64,000 bases of DNA from Peptoniphilus pacaensis (GTDB taxonomy: Bacteria; Bacillota; Clostridia; Tissierellales; Peptoniphilaceae): contig NZ_FLQT01000003.1 of NCBI RefSeq assembly GCF_900088125.1, forward strand, positions 929,071-993,070, given 5' to 3'. The stretch's first letter is position 1. Each line of letters begins with the position of its first letter. The notes below the pieces were generated by a model, which was not told where the DNA came from, ran no database searches, and was given only the letters and a program-made list of their open reading frames with translations. The position numbers and the translations under genes were made by a program. Positions 7,294-18,200 of the stretch are shown one piece after another.

Positions 7294-8280
7294 CTATTTC
7301 TGTCCTTTCCCGTCTAAAAATTGGCGGCGCTTCCGCTGCGCCATTTGCTCCAAGGCCTCGGCGCTGTACTTCGCCGTGGCGGATCCGGTGATGGGCCGGG
7401 CGTGGCTCACCCGGGGCGCCTTGGGCTTTTGATCCTTGGAAAGATCGTCGATCTTTTTTATGTCCTTCGCCTTCCACGCGGCGAGAATGCTTTCGAAATA
7501 GCGCCAGTTGGGCTTGGCGATGCCGCCGGTGCGCTTCGCTGCCTCTTCCAGAAGTTCGAAATCCATTTCCGCCCCGTAAGATGTGACGGCGGCGGATTCC
7601 TCGGCGATGTAGGGCTTGTTGGAAAGGCCCATAAGCTCAAGCAGGTGGCGATAGCGGTAGTAGGCCTCGTCGTGGGTGCGGAAATTTTCCGCCAAAGCCT
7701 CCGGCGTGCGCACATTGGCATCGGCCCAGTTCCGCACGATCCCTTCGATATAGGGGACGGAGCGCTTGTTTTTTTCCTCGGTGCCGTAGCGGAAGGCCTC
7801 CAAAATCATTTCCGGCGTCATATTATACACCTCGCGCCAGGCGGCGATATCCAGCTTTTGTTGGTAGGGCACCTGCTTGCGCATGTAATATTCCACCCGG
7901 GAAAAGAGATTGGCCATTTCCGTGTCCTCCAAGCGGCGCACGAAATCGCTCTTCGTTTGCTGCGGGCTGTAGACCTCCTTGGTGTAAAGCTCCTTCAGCC
8001 GCAAAAAGCGAATGCCGTAGCTTTCCCCTTCGTAAATCTTCTCCACGATCCCTTCCGATTCCCAATAGTCCCACGCCCGCTTCACGTCGGTCTCCAAAAG
8101 ATTCAGCCGATCGGCCAGAGAGCGGTGATCCCCCTCGCCGCCGTTTAATGCCAGCTGCAGACCCGCCAAATAGACCTTAACGAAATCCCCGTCGGCCTGA
8201 GGCATGTAGTCGTTTAAAAAAATATTTTCCACCGGGGTATCCCCCAAGTCAAATTGAAGGGTGTCCAATTTAAATTCCAC
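7294..8280 (-). CDS. dnaD: DnaD-domain primosome protein
   Basis: A 328-residue protein with an N-terminal winged-helix part (residues about 40-110, LADRLNLLETDVKRAWDYWE) and DnaD/DnaB_2 helical domains (for example LFSRVEYYMRKQ...WREVYNMTPEMILEAFRYG and RYRHLLELMGL...). DnaD-family proteins remodel DNA and bring the helicase and loader to the origin or restart site. A GTG at 8280 is used, with AGGTGG just upstream. It overlaps the end of the GNAT gene by 11 nt and abuts dnaC. The linked helicase loader supports the assignment; whether it is DnaD or DnaB-type cannot be fixed from sequence reading alone. Confidence 0.85.
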   Translation of the reverse strand: MEFKLDTLQFDLGDTPVENIFLNDYMPQADGDFVKVYLAGLQLALNGGEGDHRSLADRLNLLETDVKRAWDYWESEGIVEKIYEGESYGIRFLRLKELYTKEVYSPQQTKSDFVRRLEDTEMANLFSRVEYYMRKQVPYQQKLDIAAWREVYNMTPEMILEAFRYGTEEKNKRSVPYIEGIVRNWADANVRTPEALAENFRTHDEAYYRYRHLLELMGLSNKPYIAEESAAVTSYGAEMDFELLEEAAKRTGGIAKPNWRYFESILAAWKAKDIKKIDDLSKDQKPKAPRVSHARPITGSATAKYSAEALEQMAQRKRRQFLDGKGQK

Positions 8281-8851
8281 GTCGCCACCTGCCTTTCGTC
8301 ATTTCCATTTGCTGAACCAACACCGTCGTAAACTGCCGCAAACTCCGTATGTACTTTCGGTACGGGTCGAAAGCGGTATCCATAAGCGCCTGCCGGCTCA
8401 GCTCCACCGGCCGATACACCGGATCCATTGCCTCAAAGCCCAAAGACTCATAGAGATGAATGGCCCGCCCGTTCCAGGGCAGCACCTCCAAGAAAATCCG
8501 CTCAAGCCCCAGATTAAAAAAGCCGTGATTCAACAGCCAAGTGATGGCCGCACGTCCCACGCCCCCGTCGATTACCGCCCGGTCCAAAATAATGCCCAGC
8601 TCGGCGGAGCGGGAAATGCGGGAAATCCCCTTCAGGCCCATATAGCCCGCCGCACGACCCTCCAAGAGAATGGCGAAATACCTGTCCCGGCGGCTCTTCG
8701 TCTTCCAGCGAAACCAATCCCCCACCGTGTCCTCGTCTTCCGAAAAATTATACATAGCAAAGAGAGGGTCGTCGTAATCCGTCCAGGACAAAAAATCCCG
8801 CACGTGCTTTTCCTCTAAAGGCACCACCCGGATCCCGTGGGAGCCATCCAT
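8270..8851 (-). CDS. GNAT acetyltransferase, RimJ/RimL-like
   Basis: A 193-residue protein with the GNAT fold pattern: an N-terminal RVVPLEEKHVRDFLSW start, a central AELGIILDRAVIDGGVGRAAITWLL (an unusual form of the acetyl-CoA loop, GGVGRA in place of Q/RxxGxG/A) and the C-terminal NGRAIHLYESLGFE signature. Members N-acetylate proteins or small metabolites. It is the first gene of the operon with dnaD and dnaC; AGGAGAGG precedes the ATG. It may be only a positional passenger in that operon. Family secure, substrate unknown. Confidence 0.85.
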   Translation of the reverse strand: MDGSHGIRVVPLEEKHVRDFLSWTDYDDPLFAMYNFSEDEDTVGDWFRWKTKSRRDRYFAILLEGRAAGYMGLKGISRISRSAELGIILDRAVIDGGVGRAAITWLLNHGFFNLGLERIFLEVLPWNGRAIHLYESLGFEAMDPVYRPVELSRQALMDTAFDPYRKYIRSLRQFTTVLVQQMEMTKGRWRRGI

Positions 8852-8876
8852 AACACCCTCTCCTTTCTTAGCTATG

Positions 8877-8882
8877 ATTGTA
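8877..8882 (-). promoter_or_regulatory. Candidate extended -10 for the GNAT-dnaD-dnaC operon
   Basis: On the minus strand TGGTACAAT gives a TGn extended -10 plus TACAAT, 26 bp upstream of the start codon. The -35 is poor. Confidence 0.45.
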
Positions 8883-9115
8883 CCATATGGAGAGAGAGGG
8901 AACTTATTTTTTCTTATTTAATCCGAAGCCTTTCACTTCGCCGCAATAAAATTCTTTCCATTATATAGGCGATAAAACTAGGTAAAAGAGCCGTAAAGAC
9001 GAAAGGATAAGAGCACGAAAAAAAGGCCGCACGGGAATAAAATAAACGCCTTCTCTGAGAAAAAAATAAAAAGAGAAAAAAATTTAAAAATATATGTGAT
9101 AAGTAGAATATTGCA

Positions 9116-9144
9116 TTGTTTTTTTGAAAAGTATGGGGTATCAT
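9116..9144 (+). promoter_or_regulatory. Candidate promoter of the pilus locus
   Basis: TTGTTT (9116-9121), 17-bp spacer, TATCAT (9139-9144), 77 bp before the giant adhesin ATG. The surrounding 8852-9220 is very A/T-rich with no gene; A-tracts at 9050-9095 could serve as an UP element or bend. Confidence 0.5.
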
Positions 9145-9220
9145 GGTTGTAATTAGGAATATGAGAAAATGATTTCACATCATATCGATATAAACGAACA
9201 GAAACAGGGGAGGAGTCAGA

Positions 9221-12200
9221 ATGAAATCTGCATTGAAACGAGTCGCAAGTCTATTAATGGCCGTCATCATGATTATGGAGGTCGTCACGCCCGGCGTGGT
9301 ACAAGCGCGCTCAGGCTACGACAACAGGGCCACGGTCAGCGACGAGGAATTCATCCCGGGAGATGCGTACGTCCCCTCTGCCCAAAATCAGCCGCAGCGA
9401 CAAGCGCCCAGCAGCTACCGCCCGCAGCGGCAAGCACCGAATACATACCAGCCCACCCGCCCCGCGCCGAGCACCCCCGCGCAGGCGGAGACCGGAGACA
9501 CCTTCGACCCTGCTACGAATAAAGTAGAAGTGTCGGGAGAAAAGGCGCCGAAGCCGTTAATCGAAGACGACGCCAAGAGCAAAGAGATGGCCCTGGAATT
9601 TTCGGAAGAAAAAGAAAGAGTCCGCGTGGCATCGCCTATGAATCCCGGAGGACTCGAAGACAAGAAATTCACCATCCTCACCCGCTTCGACGTCTCCACC
9701 AAAAACGGACCGGTGAAGGCGGGCCAAACATTTACCCTGCACTTAGACGACAAGCTCATGGTAAAGGATCCCTCCACCTTAAAGCGACTTAGCAATAACG
9801 GCACAGTCATTACGGAGCCCCCCGTTTACGATGCGAGAGCCAACACCATTACTTATAAAGTTCGAGAAGATATTACCAAAGACATTCAAGTGCCTATGGC
9901 CGTGGATGTGGACTACAATACGGCAAACATCGACCCGAATGCCAAGAAATTTACTATTATTAATAAAGTAACGGGCATCGGCGTCACTGACCCCAAAGAT
10001 CTACTTCCCGTGGTCGTGGATTCCAACGGCAATATGCTCTCAAGCATTATCGAGCCGGGCCGCGACGATGTGGTCGAAGTCATCGAAGAAGGCGACAATT
10101 ACAAAGTCAATGTGGACGCCTATGGCGAACCCGTCGTCAACAACCGAGAAATGGCCGGCATCCGCTGGACCGTAAGAATTACCTCCGACACGGACTTAAA
10201 AGACTTAGGCCTTAAAACCAACTTTACTACGGTAAAAGGCTCCGGCCTCGGCGAGATCGAAAACATTTCCGTCACCAACACCTCTGTGCCCAATACGGAA
10301 TTTTCTAACAACCCTGCTCAAGGCAATTTAGGGATTGTAAGCTCCAAGCACCATAACCTAAACACAAATACGAAAGAACTTTACTACACCTTCTACACCC
10401 CGAGGACCACAAAACAAGGATCCTATATGTTGGATCTTTCCACCGTACTAACTAAAAAATACATTAAGGGAACGACGGATCCCGTGATCGGTGCCGTGCG
10501 TCTCATCCTTCCCGAAGGCTACAACAGCGATCAAATCCGCGAAGCCACCCCCACCCGCGTGGGCATGAACAACCGCACCACGGTCATGGGCGAATTCACA
10601 TCGGGCAGCACCGCGAAATGGACCGTCACCGACGCCGTGTCCTCGAAAGACCCGGGAAAAGACAACACAAACTTGCCCCTTGAAAACAGAAAGCTTGAAG
10701 GCAAGCAAACCATTCAAAGCGCACAAATGGCTGTCTACGCCATTAATGCTGAAGGCAAAATGGTACAGGATAGCACATCGACCATCGGCGGCTTCCCGCC
10801 ACAGGGGACGAAGCCCGGCGAGAAGGCCGTGGGCACCATCGCCGTCTATGAAGTGGATGCGAATTTAACCAATCCGAACGATGCGGAAGACTACGCCGTC
10901 TCCGGTGTGGCCATTTCCAAGTACCAAGACCTCTACATCAAACAAGTGTGGGGCGACATGCCCAAGAGGAACGATGGCACCCCCATCCCTATGCCTCAAC
11001 AAAAGTTTATCGCCAAAGGCGCAAATGACACGAATTTAGGCGAATGGACCGTGAACAAAGGCGAGCCGGGCAAGACCAGTCGAAACATTACCCTGGCCGG
11101 CGCCAAGTATTGGGACATTGTTTCAGATGGCACCGAAACCAAAGCCACCCGATTGGAACACAAAATCGTACAGGAATTTATTCCGCAGGAAGAAACCATC
11201 GGCGGGAAGCAATACAGCTACTACGAAAACCTGAACTATTACACCAAAGACGAGGAGACGGACCAAAGATACCACTTCATTCAAAACAGAGCCGCGGATA
11301 CCACCCAAGGCAAACCCGGCACCTTTGACGTCGTGAAAGTGGACGCCAAGGATCCGACGACAAAGCTGGAAGGCGCCCGCTTCAAACTCAACGGCGCCAA
11401 TGTGGAAGCCACCACAGACTCCGACGGGAAGGCCACCTTCTCCAACATCGCCCCGGGTAACTACACCTTAATCGAAACTAAGGCGCCGGAGGGCTACAAA
11501 CTGGATCAAAGAAAGCGAAACGTAACCATCACCACCGGTGGCGAAATCAGCGTCTCCGGACTGGGACGCAACGAATCCTTCTCCAGCGGCGGCAACAAAA
11601 CCAAAGTGGTCGAACACGACCGCTACCCCTCGTGGCCCGACTACATGAACGCCATGCGCTACGGCAAGTTGGAAAACGGGCAGTTGAGCTTCTATCTCTA
11701 CCTGAAGCCCCACAAAACCTCAGGGGGCACCACGAACAGAGACACTCGCCTGGCCATTGCCCTTCCCACCGGCATGACCATTGCAAGCGTCGCCGCCTAC
11801 AACGTGTCCTCCGACCGTCGGGCGGAAATCTATGAAGCCATGGAAAAACAAACCATGGAAGAAAAAATTCAAAGCCTCGGAAACAACGTCATCGGTGCCC
11901 CAAATTATGACAATAAGATCATCACCGGCACTGCGAACGTGAAGGATCCCTACACCGGGCGCACCGGCTACCAAATCCTCTTCCCGAAAGAACGCTTCGC
12001 AAAGGACTGGGGCTTCTTGGTGAAAGTCACCGCCAATGTAGGCGTGAACAAGACGACCGTCCCCCTGAACTACGACTGGCTCACCAAGGACGACACGGCC
12101 AATCAAACGCGACTTCAAGAGCTCGTCACCATCAATAGCGAAAGCGACGGGGACAATACCCCCACCCTGACCATCAGCAACGAGGAGTTTACAAGACAAC

Positions 12201-15200
12201 CCGTCTCCATCACCAAGGTGGACGAAGGAAAAGGGGATAAACAACGAGTCCTTCCCGGTGCCACCTTTGTCCTCAAAGACAAAAACAACCGGCCCATCGA
12301 CGATGTGCCGACCAATAAAGATGGTGTGGCCGACTTCGGCAAGCTCTCCGCAGGCAAGTATATTATCGAAGAAATCAAGGCGCCCAATGGCTACATCGCC
12401 TCACCCGTCGTCTTTGACGTCACCGTCACCGAAAAAGGCGAGGTCACCTACACCCCGCGCTTTAAGAGCGGCTCGGGCGACCCGGTTCAAGGGACGGACT
12501 ACTTCATCGAAACCGAAGAAAGCAAACAAGAACCCGGCGAAGTAAAATACATTATCAAAGAAAACAAAATGGAAATCCAAGAGAACGAACCCGGCGACAT
12601 CGGTACGAAAACCGGCGTGTGGGAAGCCTATCGCTATGAATCCCTGAAGTACACGGCGAAAATCTACATCGACAATACGGCACCGGGAACGCGATTTTCC
12701 ATTCAATTCGACCCGAATCTGGACTTTAAACAATACGTCAACGACATGCCGAAGATTAAAGACGGCCGCGGCATCGCCGTCGCCGATCCCTACTTCGACT
12801 ACGCCACCAACCGACTCACCTACGTCTTTAACGACCAGTCCCAAAGTGGCCCGACCGATGCGACCATTCACATTCGCGGGATCACCCCGAATAAGTTCTA
12901 CGCGCAAAACAGCGAGCGCTACTATTTTAAGACCACCGTCCTTCCGAACGTGGACGACACAGATATCACCACCGAAGGAAAAGCGACGAAGACCATCGAC
13001 TTCGGCGTAGATGCGGATTACGAACGCTACGACACCAATCGTCGGACCCCGGCCCAATCCTATTACCACAGGGACATCTACACCGGCGCCGACGAAGAAG
13101 AATACTTCACCGTCTTGGCCTACTACAATCCCCTTGCCGACAATCACCGGGCGCCCCGCACCTTGAAGTTCAACTGGTTGTCCACCAGCTTCGGCGGCAA
13201 CAACACGCAAATCGTGCGCTGGCCCGCCAACGGCAATACCCCGGCCTTCGATTTGCAAAGCGTAAAAATCTACCGTACGTCGCCGGACATTACTACAGAC
13301 AGGTACGGCGTGCGCTATAACCGCAACATGCCCCTATCCTTTGGGGTGCGGCCGGAACAAGATCCGAATACCTACACCAAGGTCTACGAAAAGACCATCA
13401 CTGACCAGGAGCATCACACAGGTGACTCGGCAAACGGCTTTACGCTGAACTACGACCCGGATAAAATTCAATCCTGGGGCACCTTGGACCAAAACAGCCC
13501 CTTGAGAATCGACATGCCCCAAATCAGTCGGAATAACGAAGGCTATATTATCGAACAGACCTTCAAGGTCAACGACAAAGACAAGTGGTACAACCTCTTT
13601 AGAGCCTTCTACATGAGCAATGGGGAAATGGAATCCGGATTTGCCAGTAAGGTCAACAAGAATACGGGGACAGCCGATCAAACGGCCCAAGAAATCCCGA
13701 AATTCTACAAGCAAAAGGTCAAGCTGGTGAATCGGAAGTACACCCCGGGAAGTTTTGATATCTTAAAATTCAGCAGCACAGACGAAAATCAAAAACTGCA
13801 AGGTGCCACCTTTGCCCTGACCAACCAAAAAGGTCAAACCATTTATCGGACAACAGACGACCAAGGGAAACTGTCCTTTAAAGACCTCGAGCCCGGCAAC
13901 TATGCCCTTGTGGAAACCAAGGCGCCGGAAAACTTTGCCAAGTCCGAGGTCAACTGGCAAGTTACCGTAAGCAACAGCGGCGTCGTGACCATTACGGAAA
14001 TGAGCCTGGGCGGCGGTACCGTCGTCGGAAACACCATCGAATTAAAGGTACCCAACAAGCCCATCGGCGAGAAATTCCGGGTCTACAAAAAAGATGCAAA
14101 GGGAAGTCCCCTTCCGGGAGCGAAATTCACCATTACGAAAAAAGGCGCGACCACGCCACTTGACACCGTAACATCCAATCCAAACGGCTACGTTGAATTC
14201 AAAAACCTGACCGAAGGCACCTATATTTTGAAAGAAATCGAGGCCCCGGCCGGCTACAAGAAGCTGGATAAAAAATGGGTTATCGTCGTGGACAAAAACC
14301 TTAAAGTCAAAGTGTACAACTACACGGAAGGCTCGGGAACAGGCGGCGTTGCAACGAATTCGCTTTTTGTAGGCGAAAACACCTATTGGGTCGACGTGGC
14401 CCACCGCCCCCTGACCGGCTGGGATCTCTACGACAACCGCTGGCAAGGCTGGGTGGGCAACTCGCCCGACCCGTACAAAATGGGGACGCGGATCATCGGC
14501 ATCAATAAACAGGACAAATACGTCATTCAGCGCTACATCCTGAACCCCGAGGGATACAACCTCAACGAAGCCAAGGTGGAAATCCACAGAGAAAAGCCTA
14601 ATGACCAAAACATGACTTGGTTCAAGGGCAATGAAGAGTTTAAGGTTTACAAATTAGCTAAGAAGCCCGTCACCGTCAATGTGGAAGACTTCCGTTTAGC
14701 CGACTACGGCGCGACGGAAATAACGCAACCGGACTTTACCACCGGCGCAACTCCAAAGGACGGCGAACCGGACCGGAAGTCCTTTGACTTTAAAAACATT
14801 ACCGGGCCCATCGTCATCGACGTGAAGGTACCCTATGATGATGAAAGCGGCGGCGTCGGTACCGGGATGGACCTGTGGATCGACGGCAAAGTCTATTGGA
14901 AGAGCGACTACTACGAACGCGTATCCGACATCGTGTTGGGAGAACCCGTCGATAGAGCCCAGGATTCCGACATTATCGGCTCCTATATCTCCGATGGCTC
15001 CCTGGACGTCACCAACGAACAGAAAAAATACAGCTTCAAACTGAAAAAAGTAAAAGATGACGATCCCAACACCACCATTCAAGGCGCCACCTTTAGCCTG
15101 ACAGGCCCCGGCGAAAACGGCGAAAAGCGTACCCTCGTCACAGACGAGAAAGGCATCATTCAGTTTAACGACCTGGTGGAAGGCACCTACAAACTGGAAG

Positions 15201-18200
15201 AAACCTCCGCGGCCCCGGGCTACGACAAGGTGAAGACCAACTGGACCGTCACCATTACCAAAGAGGGCAAAGTCTTTATGAAAGACGACAGCCCCACAGG
15301 AAAATCGGCGGTGTGGGATGTGGCGACTGACACCACTGCCCCCGCTCATCAAATGAGCCGCAGCGCCATGCTGAACGACTTCCTCGCCCCCTTCGGCGAA
15401 GAAGCAGCGCCTGTAAACGCTCAAGCACCCATGGCGGAAGAAGCTGTCGATGGGAAAGAAAGGGCGGAAGCGGAAGCGGCGAGCGCAACGTCTGAAGATG
15501 CGAAAGATGCGGCGAATGTTTCTAATGCAGCGGAAAAGAAAGAGACTGCAGCGGAAGCATCCGAACCGATAAGCGAAAAAATCAGCACCACCAAACAGCT
15601 AAACAACTTCCTCACCACCTTCGGAGCCAATAGCGGGCTTGAACTGGGCGAAGAAATCGTCCCGAGCCCCGTGGGCGCCGAGAGCGATTGGGAAAAGGTC
15701 GATCCGGCTCGATCGGAAGGGATAAATCACAGGCATACGTCGAAAACCGAAGCGCCCATGGACACAAAGATCCTCGAGATCAACAAAGTAGACAATCGCT
15801 TCAGACAAGCCTTCATTTATGGCGAACCCACCGGCGGTACGAAACCGCGCGAAATACAAATCCATTTCTGGGAAAATTCCTATGATGTCACCACAAATCG
15901 ACCGAACTGGACGAAGGTTAAGGTCTATCAAGTGGATAAGGGATCCATCGATAATCCCGGCACAAAGAAAGAGATTACCAGCGTCAAGTGGACTCCGATA
16001 AGTAATAACGAGACAGGCAATAAATTCCGCCTAAAATCCAATATCATTCCAAAAACCGTCAAGGGATGGATTTTGGTGGAAGTCGAGACACCGTATATGG
16101 AAGGTTTGCGCATCGGCCTCGGCTCGGATTACAGATCCAACACCGAAGCAAGTACATGGGATAGTACGTATAAAGCTTGGATCGACGAGTCCTACGGCAG
16201 TGAATCCGACATTAACTGCAAGCACTTGATTAAAGTTATCCAAGGGCAAAACGGCACGGTCGCGGCGAATCCGGCCAGTGCAAAGGCAAACACCACCGTC
16301 ACCTTAACGGCGACACCGAGTGAAGGCTACGTACTGGACTACTACACCGTCACTAATACGGCGACGCAAGAGACAAAAACCTTTACCGGCAACACCTTCA
16401 CCATGCCCGACAGCGACGTTACCGTTACGGCCACCTTCAAGAAGAAGGCGCCACCGAAATACAAAGTAACTGTCAATGGCATGCAAAACGGCACGGTAAC
16501 GGCATCTCCCACTGAAGCGGAAGCGGGAAAGACGGTGCAATTAACCGTCACGCCGGCAGAGAACTATCAAATTCAAAGCATTACCGTCACGGACGGACAG
16601 GGAAAGATTATTCCCGTCGACATGAGAAATTACACCTTTGAAATGCCGCCGTCCAATGTCTCCGTTTCGGCGACCTTTGTTGAAAAGCCGCCGGAAATCT
16701 ATACCGTAAGACTCGTATCCTCGTCGCCGGATGGTGGTACGGGTGGCACGGTGGGCGCAAGTCCCACTTCGGGAAAAGCAGGCACAGAGGTCACCGTATC
16801 GGCGACGGCCAATGAGGGCTACACCCTCGCCGGTATTTCCGTCGCTGCCGCAAATGGCGTGCCGGTCACCCTCACGAACAACAAATTCGAAATGCCCGCC
16901 TCCAATGTCACGGTCACGGCCACATTTACCAAAAATCCCGATCCCCAAGATCCGGGCACTGAGATTCCCAATGGCAAACTGGCCGTTGTGAAAAACAAGC
17001 AAACGGGCTTGGACATGAAGATCTTTAAAAGGAACTTCCTGGGCACGGGCTTGAAAGACGCCATCTTCACCCTGAAGGAAACGGGACCGGATTTCGACGT
17101 CAAGAAGGCCAAAGAGGGCGGCATCAATCTCAGAGCGAAGTCCGAAGACAAAACCGGCCGCCTGATCTTTATCGACGGAGAGGACAATCCCTTGAGTCCT
17201 CAGCCCCTGTTGCCCGAAGGCTACTACGTGCTGAAAGAGGAAACGGCGCCTTCAGGTTACAAAAAGATCACGGCGCCGTGGAACATTCACATCAAAGAAG
17301 ATAAGGGCCAATTAATCGCCGAATACTATGGGCCGGAAGACACGGCATCGAGCTACCTGAACCAAGTTCACGCGGATGCAAGCGGTAATCCGGTGGACAA
17401 GGCCTTGGTCAAGAAATTGACTACCACGCCTTCAGGAATTAAGTACGCATCCCGCGTCACTGCCATCGACCCGGAAGCCAAAACCTTTAATCAAAGAATC
17501 TACCTGGATACACGGGGACGAGACGACGTCATCAACGTTCAAATCAAGCCCCTCATTAAGCGGGAAGAAAGAGACTATGCCCCGAGAGAGGTTGAAGACC
17601 CCGTCACACACGAGAAGACGAAGATCGCCGATCCGCCGGACACCTTAGAACCCGGCGTCAAGACGGCGTACCGCACCACTTACAAGGTGGCCGATCCCGG
17701 AGTCGATCCGCCCGTGGATTCCATCTTAAAATCCTACGACCTGTCCAAGGACAATGTGTCCATGGTCAACACCGCCCGTTGGCGTCCCTTCGATTGGGGC
17801 TTCGATGAAGACCAATTGAACTTAAAGCCCGGCGTCTACTTTATCGACGTGGAAGGCTATTACGACGACAACATCGTGGATGAAGGCAAGATCGACATTC
17901 AGCTCAACTTCTTTAGCGGCGAGCGGACCTTCCGCCAGGCAACGAAAGCTGAATTTAATGGTGACAAAACCATTAAATCAATTAAGTACAAAGACAAAAG
18001 CGAAGTAGAGAAGACCGACTCCTTCTTAGCGGGGAACATGATCATCAACGAGGCGTATAAAGCCAAATTCGGAGACGGAAGTTGGTTAACCGACCAGCCG
18101 GATGGCGCCAAATATATTAATATGTTGAGCCGATTGGGCGGCCGGATTGTCCCCTCTCTTGATTCCAAGGACGCATCCTATGAGGCCCCCGTCGAATCGC

